Below are positions 24,626 through 33,028 of a DNA stretch of 51,163 nucleotides, piece by piece (positions within the stretch are counted from its first letter, which is position 1; every line of letters starts with the position of its first letter). The DNA lies in contig JAFTIE010000151.1 of NCBI GenBank assembly GCA_017457065.1, forward strand, positions 1 to 51,163. Reading direction: 5' to 3'. The notes under the pieces were generated by a model that was not told the origin of the DNA, did not search any database, and was given only the letters and a program-made list of their open reading frames with translations. Both the position numbers and the translations under genes were made by a program. Source of the DNA: Lentisphaeria bacterium (GTDB taxonomy: Bacteria > Verrucomicrobiota > Lentisphaeria > Victivallales > Victivallaceae).

Positions 24626-25935
24626 TACTTGTTTTTCCTTGCTTCAAGGACCTCAAAGACTTTATCGGGATCCAGCGTATCAAGGCTGTTGAAGACCTTT
24701 TTGATACCCTGGACCGCCTGTTCGGCGATATCCAGTCCGTTGGGAGCGCGCAGGGTCTGGACCACGGAGATGTGCTTGCGGCTGTACTCCAGAGCGTTGG
24801 GGAACTTCTCAAGGGAGTAATCTACACCTTCGTCGGCGCCGGGGATGCTCCAGGGATAGCCGCCGCCGTAGGCGTTCTTTGCCTTGAAGACGGTCATGTC
24901 GGGCAGGATGAAGCGCTGCCACACGCTGGCACGGAGTCCCTCATCACGCAGACATGCTGCCACGGCATCACGGAATTTTTCCTGTGCGGCGGGTTCGCTG
25001 ATGCCCAGTTTGGCAAAGTCGATGCGCAAGTTGAAGTTGTACCAGTTGTGGGTCGCCCATTCAGGCTCATAGGGAAGCAGCAGATAGGGAGTTCCTGCCA
25101 GATTTTTCAGCAGATATTCGCCGTTTTCCCGGAGAGTGTTGAAGTAGAAATCATACTTGGAAAGCTGTGCACGGGCGTAAGCGGCGGTGATTTCGTTGTT
25201 GCGGTACATCCAGCCCAGAGCGTAGGCGTGGTAGTCACGGTTCTCTTCGGGACGGGCGACTTCACCGAAACTCCACAGTTTGGCGGCGCCTTTGTAGATC
25301 TCTTCGTTGTTGGTCACGAACATACCGCCTTCGCCGCAGCAGAGGCACTTGTTCTGGTTGAAGCTGAAAGCGGCGCAGTCACCCAGAGTACCTGCTTTGC
25401 GGCCCTTGTACATGGCGCCGTGTGCCTGACAGGCATCTTCAATGACCTTCAGGTTGTGCTTTTTGGCAATGGCGTTGATCTTGTCCATATCGTTGCAGAG
25501 ACCGTGGAGCTGGACAACGATAATAGCTTTGGTGCGGGGAGTGATGGCAGCTTCGATCTTGTCGGGGTCCATCAGGAAGGTTTCGGGATCGATGTCAACG
25601 AAGATCGGAATGGCATCGTGGTGCAAAATACAGGTGGCGCTGGAGCTCCAGGTGTAAGCAGTCACCAGCACATGGTCGCCTGCACCCACGCCGCAGCCTA
25701 CCAGACACATGTGCAGTGCGGCAGTTCCGGAGTTGGTGAAAAGGGCATAGTCGTTGCCGTTCCACTGGCAGAACTCTTTTTCAAGAGCCATGTTGTGGAC
25801 GCCGCGAGCCTGATTGGGCTGATGCAGCGCATCGAGGACCATCTTTTCATCGATCTCATCAATGGGGGGCCAGTTGACGACTTTTGAAACATCCACTGCA
25901 GGAGTTCCACCGAAAATTGCAAGAGTATCAGCCAT
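24625..25935 (-). CDS. DegT/DnrJ/EryC1/StrS family PLP-dependent aminotransferase
   Basis: The product is 436 aa. The fold-type I pattern is clear: TNSGTAALHMCL (about 65-76), the Asp in VIEDACQAHGA and the PLP-binding Lys in FSFNQNKCLCCGEGG. Family members transaminate keto-sugars to amino-sugars, or act as dehydratases. It is the first gene of the operon that continues with three ceramidase-family genes and a sugar isomerase, suggesting work on an amino-sugar or a sphingolipid- or glycan-like substrate. AAAGGGATG lies just upstream, with a promoter at 25994-26022. Confidence 0.92.
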   Translation of the reverse strand: MADTLAIFGGTPAVDVSKVVNWPPIDEIDEKMVLDALHQPNQARGVHNMALEKEFCQWNGNDYALFTNSGTAALHMCLVGCGVGAGDHVLVTAYTWSSSATCILHHDAIPIFVDIDPETFLMDPDKIEAAITPRTKAIIVVQLHGLCNDMDKINAIAKKHNLKVIEDACQAHGAMYKGRKAGTLGDCAAFSFNQNKCLCCGEGGMFVTNNEEIYKGAAKLWSFGEVARPEENRDYHAYALGWMYRNNEITAAYARAQLSKYDFYFNTLRENGEYLLKNLAGTPYLLLPYEPEWATHNWYNFNLRIDFAKLGISEPAAQEKFRDAVAACLRDEGLRASVWQRFILPDMTVFKAKNAYGGGYPWSIPGADEGVDYSLEKFPNALEYSRKHISVVQTLRAPNGLDIAEQAVQGIKKVFNSLDTLDPDKVFEVLEARKNK

Positions 25936-25993
25936 TTTTCATCCCTTTCATGTTTGGTTTGGCATCAATGAACTGTAATTGCTGTCTTCACAT

Positions 25994-26022
25994 AGTATAC
26001 CCCTTGAAAAGTCAAAAAACAA
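25994..26022 (-). promoter_or_regulatory. Predicted sigma-70 promoter of the DegT/ceramidase operon
   Basis: On the minus strand the -35 box is TTGTTT (26017-26022) and the -10 box is TATACT (25994-25999), with a 17-nt spacer. It lies about 60 nt before the DegT start at 25935. Confidence 0.5.
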
Positions 26023-26071
26023 TAGCAAAAAATAAGAAAATTTTGTCAATGATAATATTTTTTTGTCATTC

Positions 26072-26235
26072 GAGGTAATTTCAAAAGTCATTCAAAAGAT
26101 GGCAAAGATGGCATCGCAAAGAACTGCAAAGGGTAGTTTGAAGCTGCTACCTGCAGGGTAACAGCTGAAAACGCTCCCTTTCGCAGAGCGAAGCGAGGAC
26201 GCTTTGACAATTTTGAGGAGTTTTGAAATTGCCTC
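26072..26235 (+). mobile_element. MITE-like element, copy 4 (complete, 164 bp, short form)
   Basis: The element is bounded by GAGGTAATTTCAAAA (26072) and TTTTGAAATTGCCTC (ending 26235), with an exact 4-bp direct repeat, ATTC, at 26068-26071 and 26236-26239. It lacks the tandem hairpin units and the GATCCGG module. Between the left and right modules is only a short GCTACCTGCAGGGTAACAGC hairpin. It lies in a 528-nt gap between the divergent DegT and 26464 genes; the rest of that gap holds a promoter on each side and no gene I can support. Confidence 0.85.
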
Positions 26236-26392
26236 ATTCAGCAGTTGCAGAGTACAACTACTCCGGCATGATGAGAGCGCTTCAGAGTACCGGTGGGAGA
26301 TTGGGTTTCAGGTCACAGTCCCGGCTGCAGGCGAAGGGGCATCCGGGGAAAAAGGTCTTTCAAAAAAAACTCTATTCTCTGTTAAAAACATC

Positions 26393-26421
26393 TTGCCAAT
26401 TTCCTGTTGCGGGTGTATATT
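26393..26421 (+). promoter_or_regulatory. Predicted sigma-70 promoter for the 26464 gene
   Basis: The -35 box is TTGCCA (26393-26398) and the -10 box is TATATT (26416-26421), with a 17-nt spacer, about 43 nt before the start codon. Confidence 0.65.
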
Positions 26422-26463
26422 ATCCTCTTAAGTAAATAACCCCGCTCTCAAGGAGAAATATCA

Positions 26464-27504
26464 ATGGCAGAAGCCGGAAAAATAAAATCACTGCTCTTTT
26501 TTTTCCTGAAGATCGTTCTTGCCGCAACTGTGGTGTGGATCCTTTTCAGCAGAGGACAGCAGGAGATCCTCAAGGGATTGAAGAACTTCGATTACCGTTT
26601 TCTGCTTCCGGCATTTTTCTTTCAGTTTTTCCAGCTCTTCGTTTCTTCATGGCGCTGGAAGGTTCTTGCCGGGGTGCTGAAGGTGAAACTTTCTTTTTTT
26701 GAAGCTCTTTCCCTCACCATGCAAGGGAACTTTTTCTCTCTGGTGATCCCCGGGGGCGCCATTGGAGGTGATGTGGTAAAAATGGCGGTCATCAGCAAAC
26801 GGTCCGGCTCCGGTAACAAAATGGAAGGGGTCTTTACCGTCTTTATGGACAGAGTGGTGGGCATGATCTCTCTTTTCTCACTGACTTTGCTGCTGCTGAT
26901 CCCCGGCGCAAAGCTGCTGATGGGACTCCAATTTGCTCAGTTCCCCCGTGATCCCCGGCTCAATGTGCTTTTCATCGCCGGGACCGCTCTGCTCTGTCTG
27001 GCGGGCCTGGGGGCAAGCGGCATGATCTTTTTTCACAGGACTCTTTTCAAACTTCCCGGTGTGAGAACTCTTGCAGAAAAAGCAGAAAATCTCTCTCACG
27101 GCGCCGTTTCGCGCATGACCGGTGCCGCCGATTTCTACGCAAGTTCCTGGAAAAAACTGATCTTTCTGGTGCTTATAACCACATTTTTCGTTCATCTGGC
27201 GGCAACACTCCCCTTTTTCTTTCTGCTCCGGGGCTTGGAAACGGAGTTCTCTTTCTTCGCCGTCATACTGGCAGTAAATATCGGCAACATCGCCGGATTG
27301 ATCCCTCTCTTCCCCGGGGGGATCGGTATAAGAGATCTGGTCACAGTGACCATTCTCAGTGCAAGTTCCATTGCCGCCGGAGATGCCAAGGCCGCCATGC
27401 TTCTTGCCACGGCTCTGATGCTGGTCATCAACCTTTCAGGCGGAATTTTCTTTATCTTTGATCCCGGCAGACGAAAACAGGAGGTGAAAAATGGGCAGCA
27501 ATGA
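26464..27504 (+). CDS. Lysylphosphatidylglycerol synthase-type membrane protein (YbhN/flippase-like)
   Basis: The product is 346 aa with about eight hydrophobic segments. VSSWRWKVLAG, VIPGGAIGGDVVKM and FPGGIGIRDLV are typical of the LPG_synthase_TM/UPF0104 family. Family members include the membrane half of MprF and uncharacterised flippase-like proteins near glycan or lipid synthesis genes. No aminoacyl-transferase domain is attached, so the lipid substrate is unknown. CAAGGAG precedes the ATG. The gene overlaps the methylenetetrahydrofolate reductase gene by 14 nt. Confidence 0.85.
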   Translation: MAEAGKIKSLLFFFLKIVLAATVVWILFSRGQQEILKGLKNFDYRFLLPAFFFQFFQLFVSSWRWKVLAGVLKVKLSFFEALSLTMQGNFFSLVIPGGAIGGDVVKMAVISKRSGSGNKMEGVFTVFMDRVVGMISLFSLTLLLLIPGAKLLMGLQFAQFPRDPRLNVLFIAGTALLCLAGLGASGMIFFHRTLFKLPGVRTLAEKAENLSHGAVSRMTGAADFYASSWKKLIFLVLITTFFVHLAATLPFFFLLRGLETEFSFFAVILAVNIGNIAGLIPLFPGGIGIRDLVTVTILSASSIAAGDAKAAMLLATALMLVINLSGGIFFIFDPGRRKQEVKNGQQ

Positions 27505-28810
27505 TCTGCAGCTGGAAATGAATTTTTCAGAAAAACAGCAAAACAGTTTTCGCAAAACTGTTGAATCAGGGGCTTTCTCACTGCTGATCGAAAGTTCCGT
27601 CCCGGGACCTCAGCTCCCCGCCAGAGATGCGATGAAACAGCTGAGAGTTCTTGAAGAAGAAATAGCAGGGATCTCCGCCCTCCCCTGTGGCATGGCCATC
27701 GTTGACCGGCCCGGTAATCCCGAAGGATGGAGCGGCATAGAATTTGCCTCCCAGATGTCAGAAGAACTCCGGGACCGCCATCTGGTCTATCTGTCAGGAT
27801 TCAACCGGGATCCCGGAGAGATCGACCGCCAGCTCGCCATTGCCGGAAATTCAGGAAACTTCAACATCGCCTGTGTCTCAGGCGACCTGGGTGAAGGTGC
27901 CGCCGCAAGGACCGATTCAGGACAGATCTTCAAAAAAGTCATGGCAAAAAAAGGCTTCTTCGGCGGAGTGACTGTCAATCCCTACCAATACGACCCCTGG
28001 GCGCTTACGGCGCAGTACAGCAAACTGGGGGCAAGGATACTCTCTGATGCAGGATTTTTCATCGCTCAGACCGGATGGGATACTTTGAAGCTCCAATCCC
28101 TTTCCTGGTATCTGCTTTCCCACGATTTTTATGCACCGGGATTTGTCCGTCTGCTTTTTCTGACGCCGGAACGCATGAAGCATCTGCTGGAACACGGACA
28201 ACCCGGCATCATCATCGGCAAAGAGCTGCGCCGCACCATGGAAAGGGAACTCAAATTGGACCGGGTCCTCTTTGACGTGGCACAGTTCACCCGTCTGGAA
28301 CGTCAGGCGGCAGCGTGCCGCATACTGGGGTTCAGCGGTATCCAGCTCTGCGGCGCCGATCACCCGAAGATCGTTGCCGAAGCGGTCAACGCCGTCCGCA
28401 AGGGGATCGATTCATGCACCACCTTTGAGGATTTTCTGGAGTGCTACCACAACGGCATGGCAGAATCAGAAGTCAACTCTTTTCATTTGAAGTTCCAGCT
28501 TTTTGACCGGGTGCTCAAGCGTCCCTATCCCTTTGATGATCCTCCGTCTCCTGCGGAACTGCCCGATCCCGGAGTGACTTTCTGGGAAAAAACCGCAGTC
28601 AGATTTTCAAGGAAAGATGCCTTTGCAAAGAATCGTCAGGGGGTCTCCACCGCCATGAAATGTCCCAAACACAACACTCTCGGACCCTGCGGCGGCGTCA
28701 GACACGACGGCAGATGTGAAAGCGGCAGTCAGGAGTGCGTCTACCGTAAATGGTTCAGATTCGCCCACGCCTGCGATGCTCTTTCAGGAATAGAAAAGGA
28801 AATGATCTGA
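27491..28810 (+). CDS. Methylenetetrahydrofolate reductase with C-terminal zinc-type MTHFR_C domain
   Basis: The product is 439 aa. The N-terminal ~300 residues form a TIM-barrel MTHFR-like domain (LLIESSVPGP; GGVTVNPYQYDPW; FFIAQTGWDT, close to the MetF flavin/folate region). The C-terminal ~60 residues have a Cys-rich module: MKCPKHNTLGPCGGVRHDGRCE and a final Cys in ECVYRKW. This resembles the separate MTHFR_C/MetV subunit of acetogen-type reductases. The enzyme interconverts 5,10-methylene-THF and 5-methyl-THF, for methionine synthesis or one-carbon flow. AGGAGGTG precedes the start inside the upstream gene. Confidence 0.8.
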   Translation: MGSNDLQLEMNFSEKQQNSFRKTVESGAFSLLIESSVPGPQLPARDAMKQLRVLEEEIAGISALPCGMAIVDRPGNPEGWSGIEFASQMSEELRDRHLVYLSGFNRDPGEIDRQLAIAGNSGNFNIACVSGDLGEGAAARTDSGQIFKKVMAKKGFFGGVTVNPYQYDPWALTAQYSKLGARILSDAGFFIAQTGWDTLKLQSLSWYLLSHDFYAPGFVRLLFLTPERMKHLLEHGQPGIIIGKELRRTMERELKLDRVLFDVAQFTRLERQAAACRILGFSGIQLCGADHPKIVAEAVNAVRKGIDSCTTFEDFLECYHNGMAESEVNSFHLKFQLFDRVLKRPYPFDDPPSPAELPDPGVTFWEKTAVRFSRKDAFAKNRQGVSTAMKCPKHNTLGPCGGVRHDGRCESGSQECVYRKWFRFAHACDALSGIEKEMI

Positions 28811-28828
28811 ACTTTTGGAGAAATGTAT

Positions 28829-28857
28829 TTGATTTTACACGCTTTGTAAGCTATATT
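28829..28857 (+). promoter_or_regulatory. Predicted sigma-70 promoter for the 28894 gene
   Basis: The -35 box is TTGATT (28829-28834) and the -10 box is TATATT (28852-28857), with a 17-nt spacer, about 37 nt before the start codon. Confidence 0.65.
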
Positions 28858-28893
28858 AACAAAGTGTTTGTAAAAAGGAGCTGCAGCGAATCT

Positions 28894-29520
28894 ATGGAAA
28901 CGATCATTTATCTGGTCCGGCACGGGGAAACCGAAGCCAATGTGACCGAAACGCTTCAGGGACAGAGGGACGTGCCTTTGAATGAAAACGGCTTGAGCCA
29001 GGCACGCCTGATCGGGGAGCGTCTGAGAAAAAAACACTTTGATGTGATCCGCTCCAGTGATCTCTCCCGGGCCCGCATAACGGCAGAGGCGATCGCCGGG
29101 GAGCGGCAGATCACTTTTGATCCGTTCTTGCGGGAGTGGGATCTTGGCGAGTGGGTGGGACTCAAATGGAGCCAAATCGCTGAAAAATATCCCGGAGAAG
29201 CGGCAGCTTTCAAAAAGGGCTCCATGGATTCCCCCGTCCCGGGCGGTGAGTCACGCAGGGAATTTTATTCCCGGGCTGAACGGGTGCTCAAAGAGCTTGT
29301 CGTTTCTTTCCCCGGCAAAGAGGTATTGTGCGTTTCACACGGCGGATTGCTCCGTGCCATGCTCAATGTTGCCGCAAAAGGGCAGTTGTCCATTTCGATC
29401 AGAACAGACAACACCTGTTTCTGCTGTCTGAAGTATCTGCACAACTCTGAGAGCTGGCAGATGGTATTCTGGAACGATACAAGCCATCTGGAAGGCCAGA
29501 AACTCAGCAACGGATGGTAA
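28894..29520 (+). CDS. Histidine phosphatase family protein (phosphoglycerate mutase-like)
   Basis: The product is 208 aa. The catalytic motif LVRHGETEAN (about 7-16, nucleophile His) and the second active-site His in CVSHGGLLRAML (about 150-161) are both present, with RSSDLSRARITAEAI between. Such enzymes are phosphatases or mutases acting on sugar phosphates, alpha-ribazole phosphate or similar; the exact substrate cannot be read from sequence. The start at 28894 follows a promoter and AAGGAG (13-nt spacing, rather long). A longer frame from 28750 lies within the reductase gene. Confidence 0.88.
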   Translation: METIIYLVRHGETEANVTETLQGQRDVPLNENGLSQARLIGERLRKKHFDVIRSSDLSRARITAEAIAGERQITFDPFLREWDLGEWVGLKWSQIAEKYPGEAAAFKKGSMDSPVPGGESRREFYSRAERVLKELVVSFPGKEVLCVSHGGLLRAMLNVAAKGQLSISIRTDNTCFCCLKYLHNSESWQMVFWNDTSHLEGQKLSNGW

Positions 29521-29555
29521 AATAAAAGTCATTCAACACAAGGAGAAGATACATT

Positions 29556-30764
29556 ATGGAAAAGAAAGTCAAATTCGGCGTTGTGGGCGTAGGTTCCCGT
29601 GGACTTGGTGCTTTCAGCACAATGATCTGTCAGCGCACAGATGCAGAGGTCGCCGCCTTCTGCGACACCAATGAGATCCGCATGAAAACAGCGGCGGAAA
29701 AGCTGAAGATCAACCCGAATTTTTACGCCACCATCACCGATATGGTGAAAAATGAATCCCTTGACGCCGTGGTCATCACCACCCCCGACTTCTACCACGA
29801 ACAGTGCGCCGTGGAAGCTTTGGAAAACGGTGTCAACGTCCTCATCGACAAACCCCTTGCCACCAGTGTCAAAGGGTGCCGCAACATCATCGCAGCCGCT
29901 GAAAAAGCGGGCAAAACTGTTATGCTGGGCTTCAATCTGCGCCACAATGCGGTGCTCAAAAAGGTGAAAAAACTCATCTCTGAAAACACCATCGGCAAGG
30001 TGTTTCTCATTGAGAACCGTGAATTTTACGACGGCGGACGCACCTATATGTCACGCTGGAACAGAAGTTACGAATTCTGCGGCGGCTTGTGGATCCACAA
30101 AGGGAGCCACGACTTCGACGTCTTCCAGTGGCTGCTGGATTTCCCCAAACCCGTGAAGGTCAGCTCCTTTGCCGGGATCAATGTCCTCAACAAAGACCAC
30201 ATCCCCTTTGAGGTCACTCCCGGAACTCCCGTGGGGCCCACCTGTCATGAGTGCCCCTACAAGAAGATCTGCCCCGACATCTACGACATCTCCGGCGAAC
30301 TGGACCGCTGGGGCGATGAAGCTGCCCAACTTGACGGCTACAAAAAGGATCTCTGCATCTACACCTCTGACAAGAGCGTCCACGACAACGGTATCGCCAT
30401 GGTCGAGTATGACAACGGCGCCCGTGCCAGCCACATGGAGTGTTTCGTCACCCCCATTTCCGACCGCCGTTACACCATCGTGGGCGAACTGGGACAGATC
30501 GAAGCCAGCCTGACCGACCGCATCGTGACCCTGCGTCCCCGGTGGAGCCGGGAGATCGTCACCTACCAGATCCCCGACGAAGAGGGCGGTCACGGCGGTG
30601 CCGACCCCAATTTGCTGGATGCCTTCATCAAGGTCATTACAGGAGTCCTTCCCAACACCTCCACCACCGAACACGGCATGATGTCAACTGCCGTGGGACA
30701 GGCGGCAGAGCTTTCACGGCGTGAAGAACGCACTGTATTCATCGAGGAACTTTTCAGAGACTGA
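29556..30764 (+). CDS. Gfo/Idh/MocA family NAD(P)-dependent oxidoreductase
   Basis: The product is 402 aa. An N-terminal Rossmann fold (FGVVGVGSRGLGAF) is followed by VLIDKPLATSV, a variant of the usual EKP motif with Asp before Lys-Pro, and by the C-terminal alpha/beta substrate domain. A Cys cluster (CHECPYKKICP, about 229-239) in the second domain is less common and may bind a metal. Family members oxidise or reduce sugar or inositol carbons. AAGGAGAAG precedes the ATG. An AEC transporter gene follows by 12 nt, suggesting uptake or export linked to this step. Confidence 0.9.
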   Translation: MEKKVKFGVVGVGSRGLGAFSTMICQRTDAEVAAFCDTNEIRMKTAAEKLKINPNFYATITDMVKNESLDAVVITTPDFYHEQCAVEALENGVNVLIDKPLATSVKGCRNIIAAAEKAGKTVMLGFNLRHNAVLKKVKKLISENTIGKVFLIENREFYDGGRTYMSRWNRSYEFCGGLWIHKGSHDFDVFQWLLDFPKPVKVSSFAGINVLNKDHIPFEVTPGTPVGPTCHECPYKKICPDIYDISGELDRWGDEAAQLDGYKKDLCIYTSDKSVHDNGIAMVEYDNGARASHMECFVTPISDRRYTIVGELGQIEASLTDRIVTLRPRWSREIVTYQIPDEEGGHGGADPNLLDAFIKVITGVLPNTSTTEHGMMSTAVGQAAELSRREERTVFIEELFRD

Positions 30765-30776
30765 AACTGATTTGCC

Positions 30777-31712
30777 ATGAACGGGGAAATGATAATCAAG
30801 GTCCTGCTTGCCATCGGACAGACCTTTGTATTTTTTGCGGTGGGTGCAGCGGCGGTGAAGTTCAAATATCTGGACTCCAGAGATGTTTCCAGATTGGGCA
30901 ACTTCACTATGGATGTGATTTTCCCCTTCTGCTGTTTCGCAAGTGTCTTTCACGGGATGCAGGGCGCCGACCCCATGGCGGTCTGGATGCCCCCCGTTCT
31001 GGGGTTCGGCATCATGGCGCTCAACGGGATCATCGGTCTGGGATTGCAGTACGGCTTGAAGAACCGCTCCGAAAGCCGTATGAAAGCCTTCAGGCAGATG
31101 GCGGCTATCAACAACTACCTCTTTCTGCCTCTCATCATCGTTGAAAGTCTTTACGGCAGTGCCGGCAGTGCCTGTCTCATGCTCTTTTCAGTGGGCTCCG
31201 CCGTGGGATTCTGGAGTGTGGGTATCTGGGTCATGTCCAAATTCGGACTCAATAAAGAGACCTTCAAAAATCTCATCACCTCCAATCTCATCGCAGTACT
31301 TATGGCTGTGGCTCTCGTCTGCTTCAAAGTGCCGGTCCCCCATGAAGTCATCAGACTTGTCAACGGCATCGGCATGATCGGAACACCCCTCATGCTGGTG
31401 CTGACCGGAGCTTCTTTGACCCTTTCGGGGGCGGCGCTCTTCAGAGAAGGCAGAGATGCCGCCTGGGGTGTCCTCTGCCGTCTGGTCATCATCCCCGCAT
31501 TGACTGTGGCGGTGCTGAAAATGATCCCCATGCCCCCCATGGTATTCAATGTGGCGCTGATCATCGCTCTCATGCCGACTTCCTGTGCATCGGTCATCAT
31601 CGTGGGGAAATACGGCGGAGACGTGGATTATTCAGGACAGCAGTTGCTTTTGTCCACCTTTATTTCCCCTGTGACCATTACAGGATTTCTCTATTTGTCA
31701 ACTCTTTTTTGA
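30777..31712 (+). CDS. AEC family transporter (auxin efflux carrier-like permease)
   Basis: The product is 311 aa with about ten hydrophobic segments. The pattern of two five-helix halves and motifs such as FTMDVIFPFCCFASVFHG and GMIGTPLMLVLTGASL match the AEC family, which exports or imports organic acids and related anions. The start at 30777 is 12 nt after the oxidoreductase gene. The substrate is unknown. Confidence 0.85.
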   Translation: MNGEMIIKVLLAIGQTFVFFAVGAAAVKFKYLDSRDVSRLGNFTMDVIFPFCCFASVFHGMQGADPMAVWMPPVLGFGIMALNGIIGLGLQYGLKNRSESRMKAFRQMAAINNYLFLPLIIVESLYGSAGSACLMLFSVGSAVGFWSVGIWVMSKFGLNKETFKNLITSNLIAVLMAVALVCFKVPVPHEVIRLVNGIGMIGTPLMLVLTGASLTLSGAALFREGRDAAWGVLCRLVIIPALTVAVLKMIPMPPMVFNVALIIALMPTSCASVIIVGKYGGDVDYSGQQLLLSTFISPVTITGFLYLSTLF

Positions 31713-31725
31713 AAGGAATAAATTT

Positions 31726-32529
31726 ATGTTGAAGATGTTTTTTGCTTTCTGTGCCGCTTTTCTGCTGATCTGCGGCAGTTATGCCGCTCCCGCCCCCTCC
31801 AAAGCCAAGGCGCCCGCCAAAAAAACTGCCGCCCAAAAGCGTGTCAGGCGCAATGCTGTCAAAACCTTTTACAATGCGCAGTTCGTCAAGGGCAAGTGGA
31901 ACCCGAAAGATTGGGAAATGGTCCGCAGCTGGCGCTTCGATCATGATGCTGAATTTCTTCAGAAAGCCAACTGTATCCAGAACCGTGTTCCCGAAGGAGT
32001 GAGCGATATCGAACTTCAGGGTAAAAAGGGCAGCTCCGGATACGCCATCATGCTGCTCAAAGAGAAGTTCAAAGGCAACACCGTCATCACCTGCAATATG
32101 GAGTTCGACTACCGCATGGCGCCGGGGATCATCATTGCCCATGAGCCCAAAAAACTTGCCAACGGCAAACTGGAACTCAGAGAGCACTTTGAAGTGATCC
32201 TCTACGACGACGGACTCAATTTGTGGCACCATTACTTTGAGAAGGGTGCCCCCGACTCCAAAGACCCCAGAGTGAAGCGCTCCGGCGTGGAGCAGAAGTG
32301 GCGCAAACAGTGCCACCTGACTGAGAAAAAGTTCTACAAACCCAAAACCAAATATGAACTCAAAGTCAATGTCCGTTACACCGGACGCGGTTCTTTCATC
32401 GACATCTCCTGCGGCGGCAGGACCATCGGTTCTTATGCGCCTCAGATGCCTGCGGGCGAATACCGCATCGGACTGGTGGGTTGCGAAGGCAGAAACAGAT
32501 TCTATGACTTCAAAGTGACCAACCGCTGA
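31726..32529 (+). CDS. Secreted protein of unknown function
   Basis: The product is 267 aa. A signal peptide (MLKMFFAFCAAFLLICGSYA) precedes a Lys/Ala/Pro-rich linker (about 21-45). The remainder (about 60-267) is beta-rich, with patterns such as SWRFDHDAEF, VITCNMEFDYRMAPGIIIAH and FIDISCGGRTIGSY. This resembles a concanavalin-like or DUF1080-type lectin fold; that is inference from strand pattern and the final FYDFKVTN. It follows the AEC transporter by 13 nt. Confidence 0.7.
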   Translation: MLKMFFAFCAAFLLICGSYAAPAPSKAKAPAKKTAAQKRVRRNAVKTFYNAQFVKGKWNPKDWEMVRSWRFDHDAEFLQKANCIQNRVPEGVSDIELQGKKGSSGYAIMLLKEKFKGNTVITCNMEFDYRMAPGIIIAHEPKKLANGKLELREHFEVILYDDGLNLWHHYFEKGAPDSKDPRVKRSGVEQKWRKQCHLTEKKFYKPKTKYELKVNVRYTGRGSFIDISCGGRTIGSYAPQMPAGEYRIGLVGCEGRNRFYDFKVTNR

Positions 32530-32542
32530 AAAAGGCGTTGAA

Positions 32543-33028
32543 ATGAAATCCCCTCTGGTAATCGTTCTTGACCGTTTGCGGAGCGCTCACAACGTGGGCA
32601 ACATATTCCGTCTTGCCGAGGCGCTGGGTGCTGAAGTTATCGGCTGCGGCGCCACCCCCATGCCCCCTCACCCCAAATTGGAGCGCACCGCCATGGGGAC
32701 TGACCAAACAGTCTCCTTCAGAAGTGTTCCTGAAACAGCTGATGCCATCCGTCTGCTGCGGCAGGAGGGAGTCAAAACCATCCTTGCCGCCGAACCGGGG
32801 GGCGGAACAGCTTCAGAAGCATGGCGCAGAGAGTATCTCCCCCCTGTGGCAGTGATTTTCGGCAACGAAGCTCTGGGAGTCCACCCCGAGGCTTTGAAAA
32901 TGGTTGACGGTCTGGTATCGCTCCCAATGAAGGGGAACAAGGCTTCAATCAATGTGAGCAATGCGGCAGCGGCGATCATGTACGCTGTGGAGTCTTCACT
33001 GCGGAGAAAAAAAGAAAATGAAAATTAA
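32543..33028 (+). CDS. SpoU (TrmH) family tRNA/rRNA methyltransferase
   Basis: The product is 161 aa. The three SPOUT motifs are visible: RSAHNVGNIFRLAEALGA (motif 1), VAVIFGNEALGV (motif 2) and VSLPMKGNKASINVSNAAAA (motif 3). It transfers a methyl group from S-adenosylmethionine to RNA, usually at a ribose 2'-O. Without the N-terminal RNA-binding extension of larger homologues the RNA target cannot be assigned. Its end overlaps the NAD kinase start by 11 nt. Confidence 0.9.
   Translation: MKSPLVIVLDRLRSAHNVGNIFRLAEALGAEVIGCGATPMPPHPKLERTAMGTDQTVSFRSVPETADAIRLLRQEGVKTILAAEPGGGTASEAWRREYLPPVAVIFGNEALGVHPEALKMVDGLVSLPMKGNKASINVSNAAAAIMYAVESSLRRKKENEN

Noticed and set aside
29521-29545. AAAAGTCATTCAACA, similar to the start of the MITE left module
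   Set aside because: Only about 12 nt match, with no GAGGTAATTTC end. Probably chance in an AT-rich gene gap.
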